Below, in pieces: positions 45,545 through 56,481 of a DNA stretch of 64,000 nucleotides. A program made the translations under genes and the position numbers. Position 1 is the first letter of the stretch. Each line of letters starts with the position of its first letter. Origin of the DNA: Dactylonectria macrodidyma (lineage: Eukaryota > Ascomycota > Sordariomycetes > Hypocreales > Nectriaceae); contig JAGMUV010000021.1 of NCBI GenBank assembly GCA_020744425.1, positions 1,178,001-1,242,000 of the forward strand, given 5' to 3'. The notes under the pieces were generated by a model. That model saw only the letters and a program-made list of their open reading frames with translations. It ran no database searches and was not told the origin of the DNA.

Positions 45545-46141
45545 GCTGAAGTACTCATTGAGGCTCCTATTTAAATATATTGGCGTATAGCGACAAATTA
45601 CGTCGGTGAGTTCTATATCAGGACTCTATACGTTCCTTAAAATGAACTTTTTCTCTAGAAAGGAGAAATATATGAGGAGGTCTAAAGGAGTATAACGACA
45701 GATCACTGTTAAAAGCAATACCAGTCGCTGAACTTCTATTAATGTTTTACATAAGAAAAACTGTCACAGCTATCTATAGCAATCGCTACTATCTATAGCA
45801 GTTGCCGCTAGAAGACGGAGCTGTCATTAGGATACGAGGAATTATTTGCTTTTTCCTTTTCAGCTATCATACTATTTCAGCCACGATGCTATTCACATCT
45901 AGCTGAACTATTAGTCTCTAATGCCTCAGGCATTAACTATTGTTTCTTCCTTCTAAAATAAGATACAGTAACAATATACTACATCGACGTTAGGGTTAAA
46001 ACATTACTAAAAGCAGGATTTATCTACATAGCAAGCTAACATTTCCTACTGAGGAAGACTAAATATTCTCTTCTCCTTTGCCCTTGGCTCTCCTGAACTC
46101 ATTTCACTTACAATACTGCGCGTGATTCTATTACGATCAAC
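45545..46141. promoter_or_regulatory. Divergent promoter region between the two Helitron genes
   Basis: A 597-bp AT-rich spacer separates the two start codons. It contains short direct repeats such as AT(C)TATAGCA around 45770-45805. It must drive both genes in opposite directions. Confidence 0.5.
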
Positions 46142-47604
46142 ATGGATTCTTCTTCCTCGACCTCTATCATTTACCCGATACCTCCGCTGCCGAATAAGCG
46201 TGGGCAGGGAGCGATCGGTGCAGATCTCACCATCACCTACCACTCTGACCTAGCCCAGTGCGAAATCCTCCCAGCTGGCTCACGCTATACGAATGCAGGG
46301 AACTTCAAGGCTGGGACCTTCCTGCCCTTTATCCAGCCTGCGTTCATTCCCGACCTTTATCCGCGCCTCCTCAGTCCTGAAGATGACGAGACCTCGGGGC
46401 TTCCTTTACTACTCTCCATGTTCAACCCCGGAGCAAAAACAGCGACCTTGGAGGAGGACTGGGAGGGGAAATGGTTCACCATAGTCGCCCGACTTCTTCC
46501 AAACAAACTTACCTTCTATGGCGTAAGTTTAGATGGATGGGAGACAGAAGAAACTCAATCTGTGCAGGTTGCGCTAGCACTGCCGCGCGATGGCGGCCTG
46601 ACTCCGTACGTCTTCTTATATCCTACTCGTACAGGTCATTAATGCTTACAATCCCATAGTATTGTCCCTCGACTCCTCGGTGGTAGCGACGAAGGTGCCC
46701 CCTGGCCAAGCTCTTCAGCACATGTATCCCTTGCCGGTCCTGTCGATCTAGACACTTTCCATATCAAGGAGGATGTCTGGCCAGAGCCGCTGAGCAAGAC
46801 TTCGGTATTCATAAAGCTGGGTTCTTACTTAGTGCCAGAGAACGACCGCCCTCCTCACAAAGGCGTACACATATGCCACGTCCTCCTCCTCTTCCCCATA
46901 GAGCAACAACCATGGAGTTCTCTACTCGGGTGGATGCGACAGGCTGTGAACCCCTTTCCCAAAGGGTCATGGATTGTATGCAGCGGTCGCGTCTTGGGGG
47001 TCCTTAACCGCGAGCTTATCCAAGGCCCTCAAGTCGTTGATTCCACCGTTAGGATCTTGGTAATTCTCCCCGACGATTGGGAATTCGTTCGGCAGAGTGC
47101 CCTGTCTACACATAATGCATCCATGCCCACATCGTCGAATCCTGTCAATGAGTTGCCTACGCCGCCACGACCAGCTGGCCCTGGGGGCGTTACGAGCAGA
47201 AACCCATTCTCGTCTCCAATCCGCGGTCAAAAGCAGTCTCTACAAAAGAAAGCTAATTCCCCGACACTGCTATCAAAGCACTCAGATCGCGAGGCGACCA
47301 AACCGCCAGCCTGCCCTAGAGAAAAACATACACCACTAACTCCAACCACAATTAACGTTAATCCAGTGCTTTCAATTCCAAGTTCGGGTATGTCTTGTCC
47401 CTTCTAAGCCTCTTCCTTGAGCTAACTAGCGATTCAGATAGCGATCGTACGGATGGTGGTTCAGATACTGAGGAAATATTAGATGACCAACTCGGTCCTA
47501 CTTCCCCTACTCCGACACGTAAGAGGAAGCAACAAAGCACTCCTGAGCCAATCCGAAGCAAGAGAACTACAGCAGGAAAAAGGAGGGCACAGTTATATGA
47601 CTAG
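46142..47604 (+). CDS. Helitron-associated protein of unknown function, 3 exons
   Basis: Exons 46142-46605, 46660-47387 and 47438-47604 give 452 residues with no stop; donors are GTACGT and GTATGT and the second intron has a CTAAC branch site. The first 300 residues look globular and beta-rich: GADLTITYHSDLAQCEILPA, GKWFTIVARLLPNKLTFYGV, LSKTSVFIKLGSYLVPENDR and PKGSWIVCSGRVLGVLNREL. This is the kind of pattern seen in OB-fold proteins, but I cannot prove that. The last 150 residues are Pro/Ser-rich and end with an acidic DSDRTDGGSDTEEILDD and a basic RKRKQQ...RSKRTTAGKRR tail suggesting nuclear targeting or nucleic-acid binding. Lying divergently to the transposase and intact, it may be a Helitron accessory factor, perhaps RPA-like. 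Function is inference only. Confidence 0.7.
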
Positions 47605-47760
47605 ATTGCTAGTATCGACTAAAAACATAACCTTCCTGTTTTGTTTTGCAAGTCTTGTCCATCCTCGCTCTACTACGCATCCTGCCTACCCTATGGCATC
47701 CGTGACTTCGGGTGGTGGTGTCTCTCTTGTCCTCCTGCCTAACACAATAGTTCTTGACTG

Positions 47761-48439
47761 AATTAGAGGGGTTTGTTAAATAGTATAGGTGACCACAATA
47801 ATGGCCCTATAACGTGTGTGTGTATTATATAGCTTCTCCTTAAGCTCCCGCCCCTTAAGATCAGGGAGGTATAGCTATTCCTGGCTTCTTAATACAGGTG
47901 ACCCGGACTGCGGGTCCGAGCCACGGGTCGGTCTCAGCTAAGTTGTCGGCTCTGGCCGAAGCTAGCTACCCTGTACCTAGGTTCTTTTAGCTGTAGACTC
48001 CAGCCTAGGACGTCGTCTTGCCCAAAAGGGATTCTGTGGACATCTAGATGTCTTCACGACGGTAATTAATCAACAACAACAACAATAACAACAGCTTCTT
48101 AATTCAGTCTAGCCTAGCAAGGGCTCGGCGAGCCCTCCCCGATTCAGTCCCAAAAGACCACCTAGTCTCACGTGACCACCCTGCGCCTAGGTGCTCCGAT
48201 CCGCTAAAGTCATGCGCAACAGATTTGACATTTCCCGTTAAAAGTGGGGCCTAGGGTTCTGCCACGGGTGACCGCCCGGTCTCCACCTAGGTCATCGTAA
48301 CACTTTAAATCCACCATCTTATTGATACCCTTCTTCACCAGCTTCATCACGCCAGCACAGTTCCTCCAGGCTTCCTTTGGCGGGCCGCTTGCCGGACCGG
48401 TCCCTCCTGTTGTACGTTATGTCACTCATGCTTCGCATC
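47761..48439. other. No gene; GC-rich and simple-repeat sequence
   Basis: Contains a CAA microsatellite at about 48070-48095 and GC-rich non-coding sequence. Nothing else recognised. Confidence 0.4.
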
Positions 48440-49524
48440 CAACCATGCGTCGCAGTGAGATTTTCACCTTAAATCGCAATTTTTAAAAAATCCTAGAAAA
48501 TTAAAATTAAGCCTAAAATAGCTAGGATTTTTAAATTAAATTATTTATAATATAACTTATTTTTAAGAATTCTTTTAAGTTTTATATATTAATAGCGCTA
48601 GCGTTATTAAATTCGCACTGTACTTTTTACTATTTTCATTTATAACTAGCTTAATAATTTTTTTAAAAATCTTAAAAAATTACTAACTTATTAACTTCTT
48701 AGTTAAATATCTAAAATTAATTTTTTTTTAAAAATCCTATAATTATATATAACCTTTTAGAAAATTAAGGTTTTTAATTTTAAGTGTACAGTATAGGTGC
48801 GACGTGTCACGGGCCAGATGAGATCAACTCAAGAGGTAATGCCACTGTATTGCGAGAATACTACGATGAAGAGGAAAGAGAAAGCGGGCAGGCGCGTAGA
48901 CGCGCACACGCGTTGATAGTCCCTGTGGCCTGCCCCGTGCGTCCTAGTTACGTATCGACCCCACCCTGGGTCCAGCACTCTAGACGCTCCCGTCACACGA
49001 CGCATGCTTGAATGCGACGCATGAGTGACACATACGTTATAGCTTTAGGATTTTTAGGATATTAATTTTAAATATTTAATTAAAAGTTAATAAGCTAGTA
49101 TTTTCTTTAGCCTTTTTAAAAAATCATTAAGCTAGTTATAAATAAAAATAGTTCCAAATACAGTGCAAATTTTATACTACTAGTGCTATATGTATATATA
49201 GACTAGAAAAATTCTTAAAAATAATATGTTTTATAAATAAGCTAGCTAAAAAATCTTAACAATTTTAAGCTTAGTTTAAATTTTTAAGAATTTTTTAAAT
49301 TTCACAATTTAAGGCGAAAATCAGAGTGCGATGTGACGGGAGCGTCTGGAGTGCTGGACCCAGGGTGGGGTCGATACGTAACTAGGACGCACGGGGCAGG
49401 CCACAGGGACTATCAACGCGTCTACGCGTCTACGCGCCTGCCCGCTTTCTCTTTCCTCTTCATCGTAGTATTCTCGCAATACAGTGGCATTACCTCTTGA
49501 GTTGATCTCATCTGGCCCGTGACA
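48440..49524. repeat. Interlocked inverted repeats A-B-A'-B'
   Basis: B (48805-48997) and B' (49332-49524) are 193-bp inverted copies; I noticed only about three differences. A (about 48440-48804) and A' (about 48998-49331) are AT-rich, more diverged inverted copies, sharing GTCACTCATGC(G/T)TCGCAT near one end and GATTTTC(A/G)CCTTAAAT. The order A-B-A'-B' means the two possible fold-backs cross each other. The AT-rich arms are full of TTTTTAA runs and have no coding frame. Confidence 0.75.
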
Positions 49525-49824
49525 ATTTCTATATAAGTTATATATAAAAATGTAATTAGAAAAGTGAACTATTCGGCTTTAGGAAGCACTTACCCTATAC
49601 CTAACTAATAAAGGAGATTTTATTAAAATATATTAAAATTACTAAGCTTATAGTGTGTTGGGTAGGGGGACAAGAGGGACACCACCACCCAGAGTGACGG
49701 ATGCAGTAGGGTAGGCGGGATGCGTAGCAGAGCGAGAGTGGACAAGACTCGCAAAACAAAACAGACTGTGAGGTGCCTAATGAGAAGAGTGAAGGACGCA
49801 GCCCAATAGCATCTCAATGGCAGT

Positions 49825-50434
49825 AGTATAGAAGGTAGGGGTCATGATAAATACAGTCTGATCGCTGGCCTCCCCTATTCTAGGGGTCGGCCCCCCTTAT
49901 ATACATGCTCTCGCCAGTGGCTAGCTAGTAGCTAGCCCGGCCCTCGCTAGAATCCTCTGTCAGGCCTATAGGCACGTGACACAGACAAAAGAAGGGCCAG
50001 AGCTGCAATCAAGCAGCTGGCTAGAAAATAAATCAGATATTCCAGTTGACTAAATAATACTCATCATAATGATATTAAAAACAATTCCAAAATTCAAAAT
50101 TAAAGGTGGGTAAGAACATTGTTGATTGCTATCTGTGTCTGAGTAGTCTCTGCCTTTTATCTTGGACCAACTTGTTATGGATAGGTCGGGACCAGGTTCC
50201 CACTAGCAGAAATGACATGCCCATAGTCAAATCTTCCACTCTGGAAGTTAGAGGAGAATCAAGACTTTACACATAACATACAGAACCAGATCACTAAGTA
50301 CCAAATTACTAAGGTGAAGGAACTGTAACAGTGTAAATACTAACAACAGGCGTATCTGACGGTATAGCTATTGATAACGACATTCCACAAGTCAAACGCA
50401 GAGAGAACCATAACACCTATCACTTCTCCCCTGG
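49825..50434. other. No gene; possible LTR-like or promoter sequence
   Basis: Includes a CTAGCTAGTAGCTAGCCCGG stretch near 49920. No coding frame supported. The right end abuts the PosA-like relic. Confidence 0.35.
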
Positions 50435-52160
50435 ATGTGCGGTCTCCTCAGCATGGTTATATACAAGCCGACCGTTAGCCACTCCCCCATTCGGGATATT
50501 GTGGAATGGTTCACAGAACCGGAGCGAGTAGGTTACCATTATCTTGCACTCGTCCTGAAATGCCTCGTTAGCCCATTTGTCTTGTTCGGCTTCAGAGTAC
50601 TGGTCAAGGCGGTGCTAGACGCTGTTTTCGGAGAGCTAGGCCCAAGTCCGGCGCATGTCGGAGGTGCCGTTGCCACCTGGAGTGCGAATCTCGTCAAGGA
50701 GCTCTGTCCAGTTCCGCGACTTCACGATGTCACCGGAATGTTTGGGCAGCACTATGAGGCCACCTCCGTTGCCCTTCGAATGCTGGGCGCCAGGGTTGGC
50801 AAGCGCGTATACTGGCCAGGGACTGGACCCAGCATTGGCGACTACCACTTACTGGACGTTGGAAATGATGTCGTCTTTGGCTCCTGGGCCCATCTCGTCA
50901 CCTCGGACGGCACGGGCTCTGAGATGGTCACCATCGGTGACCGAGCCATGATTGCCGACCGTGCGTGTCTCCTCCCTGGCGTCGAGGTTGGGGAGCGTGT
51001 CACTATGGGATCCGGTGCATTGACCCAGAGTGGCAAGCAGTACCTAGCCGGTGGGACTTACGTCGGCTCAAGAGGTGGAGATTCAGTGTGTTTGTCGACC
51101 GGTCGTCAACCGCATAAAAAGGTGACGTCTGGCTCGAAGAGAATGCGACATCAGAGCAGTGATGATACCCTGGCAGCACACAGCGGTTCCCGGAATAAAT
51201 CTGCTGTACGTACGCACATTCCCCATATGAGCAGCGAGGACACGTTAGCAGACGGACGTAACAACACCTCAGGACAACGACGGCATGGTACGGCTGATCC
51301 CTTCGTTACGTTTGATGGCGAGACGGATGAGAGATCTGAAGCTGACACCTCCGCAGATGACTTTTCGCCATTTAGCAGGGAATTCTACTTGAAAATGGCC
51401 CCCTATTGCGTCCTAAGCTCATTTGCTATCTTTTGCTACTCGTACTTCCTGACCCTCTTTGCGTCCTTTATTGGAATGTCGCGAGCATCTCATCAGTTCA
51501 ATTTGCTGACTTTGTCATCAAACGGTTTCTTCCGTCGGACCTTGGTATTTGGTATGACGTCTCGGTCCTCTTTTCGCTACATTTCGCTGCCATTGCCATC
51601 TTCACCACGTCTCAGGCTGTTCTGGTACTGGCCATGGTAATTGGAGCCAAGTGGGCGTTGTTGGGTCGCCGGAGGCCAGGAAATTATGATTGGGATAATC
51701 GCCATATTGCCAGCGTTGGCAGATATTCCTCGCGGTCGAGAAGGTCCGTCGCCAGTGTTACCAGGGCCAAGGGCGTCCTCGGGTTACTTACTGGGACAAA
51801 CTGGATTGTTCTCTACTTCCGCGCGATGGGCGCCAATATTGGCAAAGACTGTGCTCTCTTCGCGAATGGAATGCCGAGTCTGGTGTTTACAGAACCAGAT
51901 CTCATAACCTTGGGAGATCGAGTGGTGGTGGCTGATGCGAGTGTTGTCACACATATCAACACGAGAGGCAAATTTGATTTGAATGGGCTGGAGATTGGTG
52001 ATATGTGCTCCGGACAGGCAGCAGACTCCTCAGCGGTGCGACGATGAGGAATGGCAGTTGCCTACTTGAGCATACTTTAATGATGGGTGGTGATGTTGTA
52101 GAAGAGAACTCAACAATGCAAGGTTGGCCGGCGGAGAGGTTTTTAAAGAGTAGAACATAA
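50435..52160 (+). pseudogene. Orphan C-terminal half of a Pls/PosA-type protein
   Basis: Resembles the membrane and left-handed beta-helix part that follows the adenylation and carrier domains in Pls/PosA-type NRPS-like proteins. Hydrophobic segments (ALVLKCLVSPFVLFGFRVL) precede a first hexapeptide block: GARVGKRVYWPGTGPSIGD, DVGNDVVFGS, VTIGDRAMIADRACLLPGVE, VGERVTMGSG. After a polar linker a frame change near 51450-51490 leads to further helices and a second block (GANIGKDCALFANGMPS, ITLGDRVVVADASVV). A second one-base shift near 52005 is needed to reach VLRTGSRLLSGATM and LLEHTLMMGGDVVEE, stop at 52160. The AMP-binding and carrier domains are missing upstream. Two frame breaks and the missing front make it a pseudogene. 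Confidence 0.6.
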
Positions 52161-52245
52161 AGATATAACGTGGATGTATAACGAGTACCACAGACAAACG
52201 AACGCCACCCTCAACCAGAGCAACAACTATCTTTATAATACCTGA

Positions 52246-52548
52246 TTGGATAGGACCTCTTTTGTTAGCACATCTGGTTCTGCCGACAGCTCTAATTTGT
52301 ACCTAGAGCTAGAAGCAAGCCAACGGGCCACCAGCCAGGTGAGTAGCCAGGCCAATCCCTCATTCCAGCCCCAGACACGCAGCCAGCCATCTGTTCTAGG
52401 AACTGGAAGAACTATAGGAGTACGTACCAGCGGACGAAGGACGCAACCCCGCATTCGGAGGCGAAGGAGTCAATGGGAGCTGCTTGATAGCGACAGCGAC
52501 GAAGAGGTTCTTCCTTCTGCACAGACCAATTCTAGAGGGCTGGATTGA
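52246..52548 (+). CDS. Hypothetical Ser/Gln/Arg-rich fragment
   Basis: A 100-codon frame reading SQRATSQVSSQANPSFQPQT, then RRTQPRIRRRRSQWELLDSD and SDEE to a stop. It is low complexity with an acidic DSDSDEE end. It could be the tail of a lost gene or transposase. No family recognised. Confidence 0.25.
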   Translation: MDRTSFVSTSGSADSSNLYLELEASQRATSQVSSQANPSFQPQTRSQPSVLGTGRTIGVRTSGRRTQPRIRRRRSQWELLDSDSDEEVLPSAQTNSRGLD

Positions 52549-53475
52549 CCTGGTGAGTTGGGTGCTGGAAATAAGAGCCGGTTAAGAGAGCTAGCTTTAC
52601 CGCCTTTGCGAGGATGTAACTATGGGTCGACGGAAATCTAGCGAACCAGATGTCATAAAACTAATGCCCATATATCAATTCCTTTAATTAAACCTACAGT
52701 GGGGGTGCGAAAGTTACGACTGTTGGTGTGGATCCGACTGTACAATCCGGGTTTAGCCACCGTCCCGATTTACACCTAATTTGTAAGGCAACAGCCGACA
52801 TCGCTGATCACAAAGCCGACTGCGGCGTCTCCCCTTTTCTAGCTAGTCAGATCAATCATAACACAAATATTCCTATGCTTCCTGCCGCGGCTAGCTTTCA
52901 ATAGTGACTTATTTGGCACCTTTCCTGAAATTTCGACAAGAGCGGGGAGACTTGCCCAACAATAAACTTTCCCTTAAAAAGCCTCAAAAAGTCTCATTCT
53001 CACTACTTACGTTATCGACAGGTAGATTGGTACGTCATTTTTGGATTCAATCCGAACAAGACGAATACTCGCTCCAATATTTCCCCCAAATCTGAGCAGG
53101 AGTTCATCTTTGACTACCACCAAGAGTGCTGGCATAATTTCCAAATCAATTATGTACCCTCAACTAAAGAGAACAATATTGCCCCACCTTAAAGTTGACC
53201 TTGAAGCTAGTCTCATACTCGCTAGCGTGTGTAATCAAGAACAATCACGTAGTAGTTGGGTCCGAGCTTCCCCGACAAACAAGATTCTGATCCAACCTAG
53301 AGCGCGTCATCGTTTTGGCGACTTTCAAAATGTTGGCAACTCTTGGAACCGGTTTCAGGCAACATCTCTCAAAACCACCATTTTACTTTGAAAGGCTTTT
53401 CTTCTATCACAGCACTTTGAAAACTCGCTCTGCTCATTTGACGGCACAAGTCATTAATCATCAACCGAGTTCAAC
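52549..53475. other. No gene; upstream region of the gene at 53476
   Basis: No motif-bearing frame. The last 100 bases before 53476 (ending TCATCAACCGAGTTCAAC) look like a leader. Confidence 0.35.
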
Positions 53476-54078
53476 ATGGCGGCGTCAACATTGAACGAAG
53501 TCCAAGAGCAACAACAGGGTCCCTCTCACACAACAGAATCATCGACAAGACAACTACCCGCGGAGTCATCAGGCGCCGATGAGAAAACCCCCCCGGGACA
53601 AGATCCACAGCAAAGGGACCCGACGCATAAAGACTCCCCAGAAAGCAACGCGGAGACAGCGAAGAGAACCGCCCAGAGCACAAAGTCTGAGAGGTCAAGC
53701 GTTGAGCTTAGCCTTGACATGACCAAGCCTCGGAGGAGAGAAACGTCGACGACCCAGGACGCGGCGGAATCTGCAACAGCCGGTGGGGAAAACATTTCGA
53801 AAAAGAAGTCACGAAAAAAGAAGTCTCGGCGTGCCGAACTGGCGAAGGCGTCCCCAGAGAAGGCAAAGGAAACCGCCCCCGGCATGAATTTGGGAAGTCA
53901 ACTTGGGGAGCCTGGGTTCCTATTCAAAGACCTACAGAAGCAACCGAATCCGAAGCCTCCGAGCACGGGAGGGAAGAGCAGTGGAGACGCACTTTCTCTT
54001 CGCCTTGATTTGAACTTGGAAATCGAGATACAACTGAAAGCAAAGATTCATGGAGATATCACTTTAACTCTGCTTTGA
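53476..54078 (+). CDS. Hypothetical lysine-rich protein with conserved amphipathic C-terminus
   Basis: Single-exon frame of 200 residues. The first 130 are Ser/Thr/Gln/Glu-rich and likely disordered, with a basic KKKSRKKKSRRAELAK cluster near residue 115 that could be a nuclear signal. The C-terminus, LSLRLDLNLEIEIQLKAKIH then GDITLTLL, alternates hydrophobic and charged residues and is the part I would expect to be conserved in related fungal proteins. The function of such proteins is not known to me. The start codon has a good context (CAACATGG). Confidence 0.65.
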   Translation: MAASTLNEVQEQQQGPSHTTESSTRQLPAESSGADEKTPPGQDPQQRDPTHKDSPESNAETAKRTAQSTKSERSSVELSLDMTKPRRRETSTTQDAAESATAGGENISKKKSRKKKSRRAELAKASPEKAKETAPGMNLGSQLGEPGFLFKDLQKQPNPKPPSTGGKSSGDALSLRLDLNLEIEIQLKAKIHGDITLTLL

Positions 54079-56481
54079 GTCGGTCTTTTTTTTCTTTTTT
54101 TCCTCCCCCCCAGCGATCGAGCAACAGGAACAAGACATGGACATGATGAATCATTTTTCATTCGCGTGCAAGCCACTTGCACTTGATCTTCAAAGGCCGA
54201 TGCTAACGCAGCTCGTCTACGCTGACGCACGGAGGCGTCGTATCACATTGGCACCCCGGATCAGGCGGCCACCGCTCGAAGCAGATCCGATTGTCTCTCA
54301 TAATCCGTGGCATGATCAAGTCTGGGCAAAGGAAGAAACAACTATATCGAAGGTGAGGCTGATCTTGCCCAGAATCAGAGCGTACAGTCTAAGACTGTGA
54401 GGTTGCTCGATGGCATGCGGGGCCAGGGGCACTTCGTCTTGCCAGCGTCCGCCTACACCTAGTACTTAAACGCATTTACTTTCACATCAAGTGATACTTT
54501 AGCTATCTCGGATTTCATATAACTACTCCCGCATGTAAGACACCTCGCTTAATCTAACCCTGTACGTACATTGAAACCAGAGTACCCCAGGCCAGGCAGA
54601 TAGCGCCCAGTTGCCGCCAGCTGCCCACCACCTGTCTATCACATGCTCCACCAACCCGTCTCTCAACTGCACGCTCTTTTACTCTCCTCATCTCCTCCAC
54701 GAGCCTGCATGAAGATGAATTGAGTGTTTGGATTTTGAAATCTGGGGAATATCGTGGAAGGATTGAAAAGACCGTCCGATAAATAGTAGGTTGATGGAAT
54801 GGTGTTCGCTGGGAGTTCTTTGAACCGTGGATAATTTGATGACGATATTTGAATGAATGTGCAGTTCTCCACTGATGGTTGGTGATACAAGAGCGGGGGG
54901 GTTGACCAAGCGAACCAGCCGCAATAATAGAGAGAGAATGAGCAGACACGAACAAAGTAGTGAATGGCGAATGGTCGTGACGCGGTCCAAATCGATCGAT
55001 ACCGTCCGTTCCGGGCCTTCCGGCCGATCCGAATATGACGTCGAAAGACCAGAGAGTGATATTGACTGGGAAGGAAAATTGGGATGCGTGGATTCAATCC
55101 ATGTCAGCCAAGATTCCAAGGAAGATATGGTCCTACATGCATCCTGATCACCCTATTGGGGAACTCTTATTCATACACAGTAACAATATGCTCCTTGTCT
55201 GCTGACATGGTACGGGGAATCTTGCCGACGCGAAGACTTGGCGCTCTCAGATTTGCAGGTCCGGAGTAGCTTATCCCTGGGAATCTGGAGGTTGCCCAGG
55301 CGCTCAGGGCCTCGACCGAGATGGATTTGCAGAATTTTTAGTTCCAAAAGGCCCACATGGGCTGATCTCTAAGAATCTCTTGGAATGGATCGGGTCTTTT
55401 AAACGTGAAGTAGATGAAAGATCTTGGAACGGGCAGGTGTACGAGTGCTTCCTTTGCCATCGCACATTCAATGTCCAGTCTTAACCAGCACGTAAACTCG
55501 CCGAGGCGTAAGTGAATGGCCTCTTAATTGTTATTCAGACGAGTGTTCCGTTAACATTGTCAACTAGATCAGCAAGCTCTATCATTGTCTTAGTCGAGCT
55601 TGTTGTGTGGATTTTAAAAAGCCTTGCTGGCTTCATCGAGCAGGTTCAGAGAAACATCAATGGCTTCGCCAGCGGTAATATTACATCTATCTGTCAGCAG
55701 TCTGAAACATCCGTCAGGATATAGAACATCCGATGAAATACGGAATGCTTGCTTTTTCCTATTCAGCTAGGACTTCAAGATCAGCTAGGACTTCATCACG
55801 GTCTCTAGCATGACAAGACCATATAGATATATAGAGGCTTTCTAGAGCCCCATTCTAGCTAGAAATCAAGAGCTTCCACGCACATCTCAATGCACCATTC
55901 TTCGTCAGATGCAACAGGTAATAGCCTCATTACCTTTTGACTCGGAGTCGCGGTACCATTACGCTGAACTAGGCGCGATGGGGGCGACCACGGATTCCTT
56001 AGAATTACACTGTTGTTACTCAATGTACTGTACAGTAGCTATTCGATAATATTGAGGTTTGGTACATTCTGAGACACATTTGAATATTGGCAAGAAGTGG
56101 ACGAAAAGACAAGCTTCTCTTGGAAGCAGTGCTGTCAGCAAGCCAAGTTGGGCTTACAGAATCATGTGTGGGTCTCTCTTACAGAATGGTTCGACAGGAA
56201 CAAGGCACTTTGTTTCAAGAAGGTCGGCTAAAAGCATTTCTCAGAAGCACCCGGAGAAATATAAATACATTCCCTCTTCAAACGTCAATGCACTTGACTC
56301 TGGTCCTTCAGGGCAGATGGAGGTTGCTGGCTAGCAAGGCGCGATCTGTATTGTTTCTAGTTATCGTTTCACACCGTTTTTTACATCCTATCTCATGTGC
56401 TATCCACTTCGTTGAGCCCACCCCGTGTTGCAAGTTAGCGACGTGAACATCTCTCATCGGGCCCCTAGCACTGATAGGCAG
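54079..56481. other. No supported gene over 2.4 kb
   Basis: Several overlapping frames (54137-54400 plus, 54554-55119 minus, 56059-56446 plus) show no family motif, poor agreement between frames and no convincing splice sites. A pyrimidine run follows the preceding gene at about 54086-54112. Confidence 0.4.

Larger units (their letters stand above)
39133..47604 (-). mobile_element. Helitron (coding span)
   Basis: The span covers the minus-strand RepHel transposase and a divergent plus-strand partner gene. The exact 5'-TC and 3'-CTRR ends could not be placed. A short palindrome ATAAGC-AGCG-GCTTAT at about 38942-38958 and the hairpin array at 38614-38787 lie on the expected 3' side. Confidence 0.75.
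47636..49764. repeat. Outer inverted repeat pair (47636-47746 and 49656-49764)
   Basis: About 110 bp just after the stop of the Helitron partner gene recur inverted at 49656-49764. Both carry CTGTTTTGTTTTGC(A/G)AGTC and a GGGTGGTGGTGTC block with roughly 90 percent identity by eye. The copies enclose the interlocked inverted repeats at 48.4-49.5 kb. Confidence 0.7.

Noticed and set aside
54554..55119. Three overlapping minus-strand frames of 130-145 codons
   Set aside because: They contradict each other in frame, show no motif and have no splice evidence.
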